A stretch of 64,000 nt of DNA from Clostridiales bacterium (GTDB lineage: Bacteria; Bacillota; Clostridia; Peptostreptococcales; Acidaminobacteraceae), in assembly GCA_016342415.1 (NCBI GenBank), contig JAEIOD010000022.1, forward strand, positions 30,587 to 94,586, written 5' to 3'. The position numbers and the translations under genes were made by a program. Position 1 is the stretch's first letter. Each line of letters starts with the position of its first letter. Below are positions 23,828 through 34,073 of the stretch, piece by piece. Under the pieces are notes generated by a model. It was not told the origin of the DNA and made no database searches. It worked only from the letters and a program-made list of their open reading frames with translations.

Positions 23828-24411
23828 TGTATAAAATACTAAAAAGAATAGGGGATTTTTTACTTTCCTTGATTGGGCTAATAATACTATTGCCAGTTTT
23901 CTTGTTATTAATCATTGCAATAAAACTAGATTCAAAAGGACCGGTTCTATTTAAACAAAAAAGAGTTGGGAAAGATAAATCTTATTTTATGATTCTAAAA
24001 TTTAGAACCATGAGAATTGATACACCACAGGATACGCCAACTCACTTATTAGAAAATCCAGATCAGTGGATAACAAAAGTCGGAAAATTCTTAAGAAAAA
24101 CAAGTCTTGATGAATTACCACAGATTATCAATATTCTAAAAGGTGAAATGAGCATAATTGGACCAAGACCTGCACTTTGGAATCAGTATGATTTAATCGC
24201 TGAAAGAGACAAATATCAGGTGAATGATATATTACCTGGACTAACTGGTTGGGCTCAAATTAATGGGAGAGATGAATTGCCTATTGATGTGAAAGCGAAA
24301 CTAGATGGTCATTATGTAGACAATATGAATATTTTATTTGATGCAAAGTGTTTTGGCGGAACAATAATAAGTGTTCTTAAGAGTGATGGTATCCAAGAAG
24401 GTGCAAGTTAA
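23827..24411 (+). CDS. Undecaprenyl-phosphate sugar phosphotransferase (initiating)
   Basis: The 194-residue monotopic phosphoglycosyl transferase has one N-terminal membrane helix (about 11-33), GPVLFKQKRVGK, K-F-R-T-M, T-S-L-D-E-L-P-Q and G-P-R-P-A-L. It transfers a sugar-1-phosphate from a UDP-sugar to the lipid carrier, the first committed step of polysaccharide assembly at the inner membrane face. Length fits the short PglC/EpsL type. It overlaps galE and is followed directly by an epimerase gene. Confidence 0.92.
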   Translation: MYKILKRIGDFLLSLIGLIILLPVFLLLIIAIKLDSKGPVLFKQKRVGKDKSYFMILKFRTMRIDTPQDTPTHLLENPDQWITKVGKFLRKTSLDELPQIINILKGEMSIIGPRPALWNQYDLIAERDKYQVNDILPGLTGWAQINGRDELPIDVKAKLDGHYVDNMNILFDAKCFGGTIISVLKSDGIQEGAS

Positions 24412-25221
24412 ATGAAAAAGATACTTATAACAGGTGCAAATGGATATATTGGAAACTCAATAGAAAATAAGTTGAATATGATAGAAGGGAAATATGATGT
24501 TTCAAGATTAGATGTAAGAACTGACAATTGGAAGAATAATGATTTTTCATACTTTGACGTTGTTATACATGTAGCTGCTTTAGTTCATATAAAAGAATCG
24601 GCTTATATGGAGAGTGAATACAATAAAATAAATAAAGAATTATCTATTGAACTTGCAGACAAAGCTAAAAATGACGGTGTTAAACAATTTATATTTTTTA
24701 GTACTATGGCAATTTTTGGCCAAGTTGGATTAATTGGAGAAAAATGTACTATTGATGCTAACACGATACCAAATCCCAAAACGTACTATGCCAAAAGCAA
24801 GTATGAAGCTGAAATAGAATTAAAAAAAATGATTACAGATAATTTTAGAATTGCAATTATTCGTCCTCCAATGGTCTATGGTCCAAATTGTAAAGGTAAT
24901 TTTAGAAAGTTAGAGAGTTTGGCAATCAAATTATTTGTTTTTCCCTTAGTTGATAATGAAAGGAGCATGATTTCTATAGAAAGGTTAACCGAAGAAATCA
25001 TAAGTATAATTAATAAGCATTCTCAAGGGGTTTTTATGCCGCAGGATAATGAATACATAAACATTTCTACATTAGTTAAAAAACTATCTGAGTCAAATGG
25101 GAGGAAAATACTTCTTATAAAAATTCCATCTTTTTGTATAAAGATTGTGGGGAGGAATAAGCCTATTTTTAATAAAGTATTTGGGAATTTAACTTATGCT
25201 AAGGATTTTAAGGAGGATTAA
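24412..25221 (+). CDS. NAD-dependent nucleotide-sugar epimerase/dehydratase
   Basis: The 269-residue SDR protein has N-terminal G-A-N-G-Y-I-G, V-A-A-L-V-H at strand 4, S-T-M-A-I-F-G and Y-Y-A-K-S-K-Y, plus I-R-P-P-M-V-Y-G-P, typical of UDP-glucose/GalNAc 4-epimerase relatives in polysaccharide loci. The start directly abuts the stop of the sugar transferase gene. It is a little shorter than GalE. The exact substrate cannot be told. The combination of sugar transferase and epimerase recalls UDP-QuiNAc or UDP-GalNAc systems. Confidence 0.85.
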   Translation: MKKILITGANGYIGNSIENKLNMIEGKYDVSRLDVRTDNWKNNDFSYFDVVIHVAALVHIKESAYMESEYNKINKELSIELADKAKNDGVKQFIFFSTMAIFGQVGLIGEKCTIDANTIPNPKTYYAKSKYEAEIELKKMITDNFRIAIIRPPMVYGPNCKGNFRKLESLAIKLFVFPLVDNERSMISIERLTEEIISIINKHSQGVFMPQDNEYINISTLVKKLSESNGRKILLIKIPSFCIKIVGRNKPIFNKVFGNLTYAKDFKED

Positions 25222-25222
25222 T

Positions 25223-26050
25223 ATGTTTAATGACAAATATTCTGTTTTAATGTCTGTATATCAAAAAGAGAATCCGAATCATCTAAAAGAAAGTATTTCT
25301 AGTATGTTGAATCAATCAATAGTCCCTGATGAAATAGTCTTAGTTAAGGATGGACCATTGACAAAGGATTTGGATTTAGCATTAAAAGAAATTAGTAGTA
25401 ACTCTATCATTAATATATGTTCAATTAAGGAAAATGTTGGTTTAGGGAGAGCTTTGAATTTTGGATTAGAGAATTGTAGAAACGAGCTAGTTGTTAGGAT
25501 GGATACTGATGATATCTCAATGTCTGATAGGTGCGAAAAACAGTTGAAAATATTCAATGACAATAATGATCTGAGTGTATTGGGGACATCAATTGAGGAG
25601 TTTATTGGAACCCCTGAAAATATTGTGGGATATAAATATGTCAAAGAAGATAAAAGTGACATTCAAAAACAAATTAAATTTAGAAACCCTATGAATCATC
25701 CTAGTGTGATGTTCAGAAAGTCACACGTTCAAAATTCAGGTAGTTATTTGGAATGGTTTTTAAATGAAGATTATTACCTCTGGATTAGAATGATTCAAAA
25801 CAACTACCAATTTGCAAATATTAACGAACCATTAGTAAAGATGCGAGTTTCTTCAGAAACTTATCTTAGGAGGGGGGGGTATAAATACTATAAAACTCAA
25901 AAAAAGTTGTTCTTATATATGTTGGAAAATAAGATTATTAATTTGAATATATATTTGTATAACAATATTATACGTTTTATTGCTAGAGTAATGATACCTA
26001 ATTGGTTAAGGAAATTATTATACTTGAAACTGTTAAGGAGAAGAAATTAA
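25223..26050 (+). CDS. Glycosyltransferase family 2
   Basis: The 275-residue GT-A enzyme starts K-Y-S-V-L-M-S-V-Y-Q-K-E-N, typical of the WfgS/WfeV-like GT2 group. It has R-M-D-T-D-D (metal/nucleotide DxD) and N-E-D-Y-Y-L-W-I-R-M in the acceptor half. It should add one sugar to the lipid-linked repeat unit in the cytoplasm. ATG 25223 has AAGGAGG 6 bp upstream and starts 1 bp after the epimerase stop. Confidence 0.88.
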   Translation: MFNDKYSVLMSVYQKENPNHLKESISSMLNQSIVPDEIVLVKDGPLTKDLDLALKEISSNSIINICSIKENVGLGRALNFGLENCRNELVVRMDTDDISMSDRCEKQLKIFNDNNDLSVLGTSIEEFIGTPENIVGYKYVKEDKSDIQKQIKFRNPMNHPSVMFRKSHVQNSGSYLEWFLNEDYYLWIRMIQNNYQFANINEPLVKMRVSSETYLRRGGYKYYKTQKKLFLYMLENKIINLNIYLYNNIIRFIARVMIPNWLRKLLYLKLLRRRN

Positions 26051-26085
26051 AATCTAATATAGTTTGTTAACATTGGAGGGCAAAA

Positions 26086-27210
26086 TTGATCAGAGTTATT
26101 CATATAGTAAGTAATATATCACGTAATGATGGAATTATGTCAATCATGATGAATTTGAATAGAAATATTGACAAAAATGAATTGCTATTTGATTTTATAA
26201 CATTTAACGTGCCAGAAATTAATTATCTAGATGAAATTGAAAGTTTGGGTGGAAAGGTCTACGACTTATCTAAAGTAAAAAAAATGAGTTTATATTATGA
26301 AATTTCTCGTATTTTTAGTATGGAAATAAAATATAATACTATTCATATCCATTCACTTAATTATGGAATTTTACCAATATTAATTTCAAAGAAATATAAT
26401 ATATTAAATCGAATTGTTCATAGTCATAGTACTAAAAGCTCTTCTCAATTATTAAAAAGAATAAGAAATGCTGTAATTAATAGAATAGTGCTATTATATG
26501 CAAATAAATATATTGCGTGTTCTGATACAGCTGCGGAGTACTTGTTTAATAGGAAAATTATTGAGAATAAAAAAGTGTTTATACTGAATAATGCTATAGA
26601 TTGTAATGAGTTCAGTTTTTGCACCGAAAAGCGAAAGAATACAAGAAATAAATTTGGAATTAAAAATGAGTTTGTTGTTGGTCATGTTGGTAGGTTTTCT
26701 AAAGAAAAAAATCATGAGTTCATAGTTAAAGTTTTTTTTGAAATTCTGAAAATAAATGAATGTTCGAGATTGCTTTTGATAGGTGATGGACCAACTAAAT
26801 CAAAAATAATGAAACTGACAGAGATGTTAAATATTCAGGATAAAGTAACTTTTGCTGGAACCTTAAATGATACTTCTTCAATATATTCAGCAATCGACTT
26901 ATTAATTTTCCCTTCTTTTTTTGAAGGTGTCCCGCTAGTTTTAGTTGAAGCTCAAGCTTGCGATACTCCGTGTATTGTCTCAGAAAAAATAACAGCGGAT
27001 ATACAGATAAATAGTAATTACGAAATTATGAAGTTAATTGATGCGCCGCAAAACTGGGCTCAAAAAATAATCCGAATGAACGTTAGGAATAAACGTAATA
27101 GTAAGAAAGATAGTATTGCTAGAGCTGGTTATTGTATTAAAGACTCGAGTAAAAAAATACAAGATTATTATAATAATCTTAAAATGGATTCGGAAAATAT
27201 ATGGGAGTAA
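26086..27210 (+). CDS. Glycosyltransferase family 4 (GT1/GT4-like)
   Basis: The 374-residue GT-B enzyme has an N-terminal acceptor domain (I-H-I-V-S-N, glycine-poor loop D-G-I-M-S-I-M-M-N-L) and a C-terminal donor domain with GHVGRFSKEKNHEF, L-L-L-I-G-D-G-P and F-P-S-F-F-E-G-V-P-L-V-L-V-E-A-Q. It starts at TTG 26086 with GGAGGG 5 bp upstream; no ATG fits. It is a paralogue of the product at 28320. It probably adds an internal sugar of the repeat. Confidence 0.87.
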   Translation: MIRVIHIVSNISRNDGIMSIMMNLNRNIDKNELLFDFITFNVPEINYLDEIESLGGKVYDLSKVKKMSLYYEISRIFSMEIKYNTIHIHSLNYGILPILISKKYNILNRIVHSHSTKSSSQLLKRIRNAVINRIVLLYANKYIACSDTAAEYLFNRKIIENKKVFILNNAIDCNEFSFCTEKRKNTRNKFGIKNEFVVGHVGRFSKEKNHEFIVKVFFEILKINECSRLLLIGDGPTKSKIMKLTEMLNIQDKVTFAGTLNDTSSIYSAIDLLIFPSFFEGVPLVLVEAQACDTPCIVSEKITADIQINSNYEIMKLIDAPQNWAQKIIRMNVRNKRNSKKDSIARAGYCIKDSSKKIQDYYNNLKMDSENIWE

Positions 27211-28289
27211 TTTATTTTTTAATAATAAGTATGTTTATATTGGCTTTTGCTTTAGAAGTTTCAAGCCTAAGTAGAAAGACCAAGAGTTTGGTTTACCTTG
27301 GTGTAGTATTTACTTTATTCACATTATTTATGGGCTTAAGAAAGGATTCTGTTGGTAATGATACTTACGTATATATAGATTTATTTAAAAAAATATCAAC
27401 GTTAAAAGAATATCATACCTTTTCAAGTCGTTATGAGACGGGATTTCTTATCATAAATTACTTAATATCACTTTTCTCTGAATCATATACTGTTTATTTG
27501 ATGGTTACTGCAATATTTGTTAACTTTTTCGCTGCTAGATTTATTTATAATAATTCTGTTAACCCTTGGTTAAGTACTATACTTTACTTTTCATTAGGGT
27601 ATTGGAGCTTGGGAATGAGCAGTGTACGAGCCGCTTTATCAATCTCTGTAGTATTAATAGCATTTGATTTTGTTAAAAAAAATAAAATATTAGGCTTTAT
27701 AGCTACAATATTAGTTGCATCAACAATTCATTCTGGCGCTTTAATATTATTGTTCCTTTTGTTAATAAAAAAAATGAAACCGAGTTATCGAACTTTAGGT
27801 CGTGTTCTGATTGGAACGATATTGTTATATATATCTTTCGATTATCTATTTGACTTTGTACTTGTCATTTTCCCTAAATATAAGTACTATTTGGGAACAG
27901 TTTATTTAGACGGAAACATAAAAATTGCTAGTGTGTTGAATTTAGTAATTAGCATTCTAATTCTTATTTTTTATCAAGTTGAATTAAATAGTAATTCGAA
28001 ATCAAAGGATCAGGAATCACCAAATATTTTTTTCCCAGCATTATTATTAGGTATAGTGATACAAGTTTTATCTTTTAAATTTAGGGTGTTAGATAGGGTA
28101 GCACAGTATATGCTTATATCTACAATAATAATTTTACCAATAACAATAAATAAAATCAAAAGTAAAAAGCATAGAACTATTTATACGGTTTCTGCAAGTT
28201 TAGTTTTTATTTTCTATTTTATTGTGATTCAAGTGATGAGGCCTTATTGGTATGGGGTAATTCCGTATGATTTCTTTTTTTCTTGGTAA
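27201..28289 (+). CDS. EpsG-like polysaccharide polymerase
   Basis: The 362-residue protein has about ten membrane helices and the EpsG family region G-L-R-K-D-S-V-G-N-D-T-Y-V-Y, followed by R-Y-E-T-G-F-L-I-I-N-Y. EpsG/Wzy-type proteins polymerise lipid-linked repeat units outside the membrane. ATG 27201 overlaps the end of the preceding gene by 10 bp. With the flippase at 31727 it defines a Wzx/Wzy-type pathway. Confidence 0.85.
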   Translation: MGVIYFLIISMFILAFALEVSSLSRKTKSLVYLGVVFTLFTLFMGLRKDSVGNDTYVYIDLFKKISTLKEYHTFSSRYETGFLIINYLISLFSESYTVYLMVTAIFVNFFAARFIYNNSVNPWLSTILYFSLGYWSLGMSSVRAALSISVVLIAFDFVKKNKILGFIATILVASTIHSGALILLFLLLIKKMKPSYRTLGRVLIGTILLYISFDYLFDFVLVIFPKYKYYLGTVYLDGNIKIASVLNLVISILILIFYQVELNSNSKSKDQESPNIFFPALLLGIVIQVLSFKFRVLDRVAQYMLISTIIILPITINKIKSKKHRTIYTVSASLVFIFYFIVIQVMRPYWYGVIPYDFFFSW

Positions 28290-28319
28290 TATGGTAAGAT
28301 TAATAATTTTGATTAGGGG

Positions 28320-29450
28320 GTGGTTATAATTTTAAGAGTTTTACATGTAGTAGGAATTATGGATCGAGCTGGTGCAGAAACGTTTATTATGAACTTATAT
28401 AGAAGTGTAGATAAAAATGCGATACAATTTGATTTTTTAGTTTTTGACGATAAACATGGTGCATATAATAAGGAAATCGAAATGTTAGGAGGAGTAATCT
28501 ATAAACTCCCTGGAGTTAGAGATGTTGGGTTAAAAAAATTTAACAAAATATTATATGATTTTTTTGATGAAAATCAATATAGTGTTGTGCACAGCCATCT
28601 TGACAAGAATAGCGGATTAATTTTAAGAGCAGCAAGAAAAGCAAATATTGAAATGCGTATTGCTCATTCTCATACAACCAGAAGTAAAGTTAATATAAAA
28701 ATTAAATTATTCAGAGAATACTTGAGATTATTGTTACTGATTAATGCAAATCATAGGTTTGCCTGTTCAGTGAAAGCTGGAAAATGGTTATTTGGACCTT
28801 TCTTACATTTTGAAGTTATACCAAATGTTGTTAATGTGAAAAAATTTCAATTTGATGAGAATAATCGAAATAGAATTAGGAGTCAATTGGGAGTCGCATC
28901 GAACGAATTAGTAATTGGACACGTTGGACGGTTTATTACAGTAAAGAATCATATTTTTATTTTAGATATAATGCGAGAAGTGCTAAAAAAAAATAGTAAA
29001 TCAAAATTGGTATTAGCTGGAGATGGAACACTTCTCAATAAAATTAGAGAGACAGCTTTGGCTTACGGTATTGTTGATAATATTTGCTTCTTGGGAGTTG
29101 TGAGCAATGTTGATGAGATTTTGAGTGGATTAGATTGTTTTTTATTTCCTTCATTAAATGAAGGATTTCCAGTAACTTTGATAGAAGCGCAAGCGAATGG
29201 ATTAGAGTGTATTATATCAGATACTATAACTAAAGAAATAGCTCAATCTGATTTAGTAACTTTTATTTCTTTGAGGAATTCAGCAAAATATTGGGCTAAT
29301 AAAATATTCGATTTGACTAATATGAGGATTTTGGATAAAAGAAATAAATATTGTTCTATTATAACAGAAGCAGGTTTTGATGTGAAGAATACAGCGAATA
29401 GTATTCAAAAATTTTATGATAGTGTTTTAGTGAAGGATAGTGATGGTTAG
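28320..29450 (+). CDS. Glycosyltransferase family 4
   Basis: The 376-residue GT-B enzyme, paralogous to that at 26086, has V-V-G-I-M-D-R-A-G-A-E-T-F near the start, H-S-H-T-T-R-S-K, GHVGRFITVKNHIF, L-V-L-A-G-D-G-T and F-P-S-L-N-E-G-F-P-V-T-L-I-E-A-Q. The start is uncertain: GTG 28320 overlaps the AGGGGG ribosome-binding stretch, and a non-ATG start at 28326-28329 is possible. Confidence 0.87.
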   Translation: MVIILRVLHVVGIMDRAGAETFIMNLYRSVDKNAIQFDFLVFDDKHGAYNKEIEMLGGVIYKLPGVRDVGLKKFNKILYDFFDENQYSVVHSHLDKNSGLILRAARKANIEMRIAHSHTTRSKVNIKIKLFREYLRLLLLINANHRFACSVKAGKWLFGPFLHFEVIPNVVNVKKFQFDENNRNRIRSQLGVASNELVIGHVGRFITVKNHIFILDIMREVLKKNSKSKLVLAGDGTLLNKIRETALAYGIVDNICFLGVVSNVDEILSGLDCFLFPSLNEGFPVTLIEAQANGLECIISDTITKEIAQSDLVTFISLRNSAKYWANKIFDLTNMRILDKRNKYCSIITEAGFDVKNTANSIQKFYDSVLVKDSDG

Positions 29451-30483
29451 TATAATTGTACCAATATATAATTGTGAAAAATACTTAGAACGGTGTATTG
29501 TTTCGATATTAAATCAAACATATAGTGATTTAGAATTAATTTTAGTTAATGATGGATCAACTGATGGTAGTCTAGATGTATGCAAAAAATTTATTGCGGC
29601 AGATAATCGTATTAAACTAATTAATAAAATCAATACCGGGGTATCTGATTCTAGAAATAAGGGTTTACAAATGGCTAAAGGTAAACTCATAGGATTTGTT
29701 GATGCTGATGATTGGGTTGATAATTCAACTTTTGATAAGGCAATAGAAGCATTAATTATCAATGATGCAGATTATGTAATATTTGATTATTGGGAAGTGA
29801 CTAAAAGTAATGAAAGAACTTTGAAAACTTCAAGCAATATTATAGGAGAAAAAAATATAACAGAAGAAGAAATTGATAATATCATTAACAATATAATTGG
29901 CGGGAAAGATAATTTCAATACTGATATTGTTTTAGGGACAATTTGGAGGGGAGTTTTTAAAAAGGAAATAATAAATAGGAATGGTATTAGTTTTGACACT
30001 TCATTAACACTTGGAGAAGATTTACTGTTCCTAATAAAATACTTAAAAAGTTGTGGATCGGTTTTTTATTTAGATATCCCTTTGTATTACTACAATTATA
30101 ATCCTAACTCAATAACAAGGAGGTATCAAGAGGGTTTAATTGCCGGAATTATCTCTCTAAACTCTTCAATTATAGATGTATTAAGTACGAGTAAGTCCAG
30201 TGATTGGAAAAATCACTTTGAAAATCGAGTTCTGAATGTTACTAAGTATATGATATCGAATGAGACAAAAGAGGTTAAGATTAGTTCTTTATTAGAAAGA
30301 ATAAATAGAATTAAATATATTATCAATCAAAAGGAGATTTTGTTATTCATAAAAGAAATGGATTTTAAAAAATACTATGGGACAAAAAAAATTATCGTGA
30401 AATGGATTTCTTATAAAAAAAGTGTGAGACTTTTTATATTTTATTTTATTGTAAATAGTTATAAAACAATATTAGGAAAATAA
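29443..30483 (+). CDS. Glycosyltransferase family 2
   Basis: The 346-residue GT-A enzyme opens V-S-I-I-V-P-I-Y-N-C-E-K-Y-L. It has L-V-N-D-G-S-T-D-G-S, the metal-binding F-V-D-A-D-D-W and, in the acceptor half, G-E-D-L-L-F. The C-terminal 100 residues are basic and may touch the membrane. ATG 29443 follows GAAGG; GTG 29440 is possible. It overlaps the previous gene by 8 bp. Confidence 0.88.
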   Translation: MVSIIVPIYNCEKYLERCIVSILNQTYSDLELILVNDGSTDGSLDVCKKFIAADNRIKLINKINTGVSDSRNKGLQMAKGKLIGFVDADDWVDNSTFDKAIEALIINDADYVIFDYWEVTKSNERTLKTSSNIIGEKNITEEEIDNIINNIIGGKDNFNTDIVLGTIWRGVFKKEIINRNGISFDTSLTLGEDLLFLIKYLKSCGSVFYLDIPLYYYNYNPNSITRRYQEGLIAGIISLNSSIIDVLSTSKSSDWKNHFENRVLNVTKYMISNETKEVKISSLLERINRIKYIINQKEILLFIKEMDFKKYYGTKKIIVKWISYKKSVRLFIFYFIVNSYKTILGK

Positions 30484-30549
30484 TTATATTAGCTTGTTGT
30501 GGTCTGGCTATGCTAATGTTAGGACTGGATTAGAGAGATGAGGGGAAAA

Positions 30550-31734
30550 ATGAGTAAAGTTTCTATGTATTTTCATTCTGGAAGTAAGAATCATGGATGT
30601 GAAGCGATTGTAAGAGGGACGGCATCAATATTGAACGATGTAGATATTAAACTTTTTAGTAGTAGAGTTGATGAGGACGTTTTATATGCAATGGACAAGA
30701 TATGCGAACTTTCAGATTCAGGAAAGGATTTAATAAGGTTTTCCCCAAGACATATTGCATATAAAATTGTTGAGGCAATCACAAAAAATAAAAACTTATT
30801 ATATGATTATAAATATTCAAAAGTGATAAAGGAAGCAAAAGAACAAGGGATTTTTATGTCGATTGGTGGAGATAATTATTGCTATGATGATCATCTAGAT
30901 ATATTAAAGTATTTAAATAAAAAAATAAATTCTACAAATTCAAAAACAGTTTTGTGGGGGTGTTCTATAGATGAAAAATTGCTAAATAGGTGTGATTTAG
31001 TCAATGATTTGAAACTTTATAGTCATATAGTAACAAGAGAAAGTTTAACATATAACGCATTAATAAATGCAGGTATTGTACAGAATGTCCATTTATATCC
31101 TGATCCCGCTTTCGCTCTAGATAAAACATTAGTAAAGCTACCTAAGGGGTTCAATAGCGAAAATACAATTGGTATTAATGTGAGTCCTTTAATAACTAGA
31201 TTAGATAATGGAAATAGTATAGCTATGAAAAATTATATAGAACTAGTTAGATATATTTTGAGTGATACAGAGTACAAGATACTTCTTATTCCGCATGTGT
31301 TATGGGAATCTAATGATGACAGAATAGCTTTAAGTGATATTTTAGATGTGATAGGTCCTACTGATCGAATTAGAGTTATTAATGACTATAATGCTAATGA
31401 ACTGAAAGGAATTATATCACAGTTGAGATTTTTTGTGTGTGCAAGAACCCATGCTTCAATAGCTGCATATTCTTCCTTGGTACCAACTTTAGTAATAGGC
31501 TATTCAATTAAAGCAAGAGGGATTGCATTAGATTTATTTGGTACTCATGAGAAATACGTTATTCCAGTTCAATCATTGAAAAATAATAACGATATTGTTA
31601 ATGGGTTTACTTGGTTAATTAATAATGAAAATGAAATCAGATTACAATTAAAAACAATCATACCGAAATATATAAAAAAAGCAAAACGTGCTAGTGATGT
31701 AATTGCCTCGATTTTAAGTGAATCAAATGAATAA
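30550..31734 (+). CDS. Polysaccharide pyruvyl transferase family protein
   Basis: The 394-residue protein resembles the pyruvyltransferase/WcaK family (CsaB-like fold): M-Y-F-H-S-G-S-K-N-H-G-C-E-A near the N-terminus, F-M-S-I-G-G-D-N-Y, V-L-W-G-C-S-I-D, and C-terminal A-R-T-H-A-S-I-A-A-Y. It would add a pyruvyl ketal to a sugar of the polymer. ATG 30550 has GAGGGGAA just upstream, inside a longer frame that starts at 30538. Pyruvylated wall polymers are the usual ligands of SLH domains, several of which are encoded downstream, but this protein may act only on the exopolysaccharide. Confidence 0.82.
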   Translation: MSKVSMYFHSGSKNHGCEAIVRGTASILNDVDIKLFSSRVDEDVLYAMDKICELSDSGKDLIRFSPRHIAYKIVEAITKNKNLLYDYKYSKVIKEAKEQGIFMSIGGDNYCYDDHLDILKYLNKKINSTNSKTVLWGCSIDEKLLNRCDLVNDLKLYSHIVTRESLTYNALINAGIVQNVHLYPDPAFALDKTLVKLPKGFNSENTIGINVSPLITRLDNGNSIAMKNYIELVRYILSDTEYKILLIPHVLWESNDDRIALSDILDVIGPTDRIRVINDYNANELKGIISQLRFFVCARTHASIAAYSSLVPTLVIGYSIKARGIALDLFGTHEKYVIPVQSLKNNNDIVNGFTWLINNENEIRLQLKTIIPKYIKKAKRASDVIASILSESNE

Positions 31735-33232
31735 CAGAAGAAATGGCGTAGTTCTAGGGTATATAGATACTTTTTTGAAAGTCTTAATAGGTATAGTTTA
31801 TATTCCCTTGTTGCTAACATTCATTAGTACTTCAGATTTTGGGGTTTATCAGTTAATTGGATCATTTATGTCCTACCTGATGATTCTTGATTTTGGCTTA
31901 GCAAATGCTTTGACAAAATTCATTGCTCAATCGAATCTTGTTAAAGCACAGCACACACAAGATTCTGTGATCTCAAGTGGATTTGTTATATATATATTTA
32001 TGTCCATTCTGGTTGCAATAACTGGTATATTAATGATAGCATCTTTCGATCGAATATTTGGTAATCAGTTCTCTATAGAAGAAATAAAAGTTGCAAGAGA
32101 AATGTTAGTAATTGTTGTTATTAGCTCAATTGCAATAATATCAACTAACATCTTAACATCTATTCTCACAGCGTATGAGAAATTTGTCTTTTTAAAAGTA
32201 ATGAGTATTTTGCAAACCGTATTACAACCAATTGTAATTATTGCTTTGCTTAGTAAATGGAGTAATATTTATTTTATAGTTCTGATACAACTGTGTTTTA
32301 TTCTGATACTTATATTTTTGAAAGCAATGTACGTTTCTTTTGTAATGAAAATCAAGATCACATTCAAAAGAATCGATACAAAACTCATTAAAACTATATT
32401 GACGTTTTCATCCTTTATTTTTTTGAATTTGATTATAGATCAAATATATTGGAAATCAGATAATTTCATTTTAGCTGCAATAAATGGACCTAAGATTGTA
32501 GCTGAGTATTCAATAGCTACTCAGATAATACTATACTATATGATTTTAGGTGCAACGATTTCAAGTGTGTTTTTGCCAAAAGTTTCTCAAATTGTTGCCA
32601 AAAAAAATTTTTTAAATGAATTAAATCTTCTATTTAAGAAAGTGAGTAGATTACAATTTTTTATACTGAGTTTGATATTGTCTGGATTTATAGTTTTTGG
32701 TAAAGAGTTTATAATATTTTGGGTAGGGATAGATTTTAATGATGTATATTATTATATTATTATATTAATGTTCTCAATTATAATACCATTATCTGAAACG
32801 ATTGGTATTAGTATATTACAGGCGTTAAATAAACATAAATTCCGATCTGTCGTTTATTTTATTATTGCTATTTTAAATGTGATTTTCACAATTCCATTTG
32901 CAAAAGAATATGGTGGATATGGTGCCGCTGCTTGTACAGGAATTGCTCAAATTTTGGGCAATGTAATAATAATAAATATATATTACCAAAAAAATGGTAT
33001 TGATGTGATTGGTTACTTTAGAAGTTTAAAAGTAATTATTATATTAACAGTAATATGTACTATGATGGGAATTTTTGTAAAACAATGGCTAAATTTAAAT
33101 AATCCTATAGTATTTTTGATAAGTATTGTCTTATATACATTCCTTTTCATCTTATTAAATTACAAATTTAATTTTAATGTAGAAGAAAAAGAGATTTTGA
33201 GATTAAACAAAATTAGAAAGAGGAGAATATGA
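31727..33232 (+). CDS. Polysaccharide flippase (Wzx/MOP family)
   Basis: The 501-residue protein has about 12-14 membrane helices and the MATE/MOP-type N-terminus (F-L-K-V-L-I-G-I-V-Y-I-P-L-L-L, S-T-S-D-F-G-V-Y-Q). It should move lipid-linked repeat units across the membrane for the EpsG-like polymerase. ATG 31727 overlaps the upstream stop; a GTG at 31718 is an alternative. It overlaps the next gene by 4 bp (ATGA). Confidence 0.9.
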   Translation: MNNRRNGVVLGYIDTFLKVLIGIVYIPLLLTFISTSDFGVYQLIGSFMSYLMILDFGLANALTKFIAQSNLVKAQHTQDSVISSGFVIYIFMSILVAITGILMIASFDRIFGNQFSIEEIKVAREMLVIVVISSIAIISTNILTSILTAYEKFVFLKVMSILQTVLQPIVIIALLSKWSNIYFIVLIQLCFILILIFLKAMYVSFVMKIKITFKRIDTKLIKTILTFSSFIFLNLIIDQIYWKSDNFILAAINGPKIVAEYSIATQIILYYMILGATISSVFLPKVSQIVAKKNFLNELNLLFKKVSRLQFFILSLILSGFIVFGKEFIIFWVGIDFNDVYYYIIILMFSIIIPLSETIGISILQALNKHKFRSVVYFIIAILNVIFTIPFAKEYGGYGAAACTGIAQILGNVIIINIYYQKNGIDVIGYFRSLKVIIILTVICTMMGIFVKQWLNLNNPIVFLISIVLYTFLFILLNYKFNFNVEEKEILRLNKIRKRRI

Positions 33233-34056
33233 AATCGATAGAACTTAATAATGATATAGAAATGCCAGCTATTGGCTTAGGAACCTTTCCTATGAACAAT
33301 CTTACTTTATTTAAAGCGGTATATTCAAGCCTTTTCCTCGGGTGTAGGAGTTTTGATACAGCGTCAGCATATGGTAATGAGAAAACACTAGGTAGGATAC
33401 TAAAAATTAGTCTCTTAAAACGCGATAAAATATTTATCACTACTAAATTGAGTAATAAACAACAACGTGAAGGAGATGTTGAGGCATCTTTGAAAGAGAG
33501 CCTTAGGAATCTGAATACAGAATATGTAGATCTGTATTTAATGCATTGGCCAAACACTGACACTTATTTAGATTCCTGGAAGCAGATGGAAAAAATGTTG
33601 GAAAAGGGTCTTGCTAAAGCAATAGGAGTATGTAATTTTCACGAGATACATTTGGAGAAACTTTTAGATATTGCAGATATTATCCCCGCTGTTAATCAAA
33701 TCGAACTTCATCCCTTGATGAATCAAAAGGAGTTAGTCTTATATTGTAAGGAGTTAGGAATTCAAGTAGAGGCATATACACCTTTAGGTCAAATGCATGA
33801 AAAAATAACTAGTAATAAGAAGATACAAGATTTAGCTTTTTTGAAAAAAAAATCAATTTCGCAAATAATACTACGTTGGAATTATCAAAATAATATTATT
33901 TCTATTCCGAAAACAAAAACTTATAAGCGACTGAAAGAAAATATTTCTATATTTGATTTTTCGCTTTCTGATGAGGAAATGAAATTGATAGATGGGATTA
34001 ATGAAAATTTAAGGTTAAGGTATGATCCAGAAAATTGTGATTTTTCGAAACTATAG
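33229..34056 (+). CDS. Aldo/keto reductase
   Basis: The 275-residue (beta/alpha)8 NADPH-dependent oxidoreductase has the tetrad Asp/Tyr in [10 protein letters not shown], Lys in I-T-T-K-L, His in L-M-H-W-P, and V-N-Q-I-E-L-H-P plus I-P-K-T-K-T at the cofactor site. The substrate is unknown. Its place inside a polysaccharide operon suggests reduction of a sugar or keto intermediate, though this is unusual for such loci. ATG 33229 overlaps the flippase stop. Confidence 0.9.
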   Translation: MKSIELNNDIEMPAIGLGTFPMNNLTLFKAVYSSLFLGCRSFDTASAYGNEKTLGRILKISLLKRDKIFITTKLSNKQQREGDVEASLKESLRNLNTEYVDLYLMHWPNTDTYLDSWKQMEKMLEKGLAKAIGVCNFHEIHLEKLLDIADIIPAVNQIELHPLMNQKELVLYCKELGIQVEAYTPLGQMHEKITSNKKIQDLAFLKKKSISQIILRWNYQNNIISIPKTKTYKRLKENISIFDFSLSDEEMKLIDGINENLRLRYDPENCDFSKL

Positions 34057-34073
34057 TATTGAAAGGGATTGTA

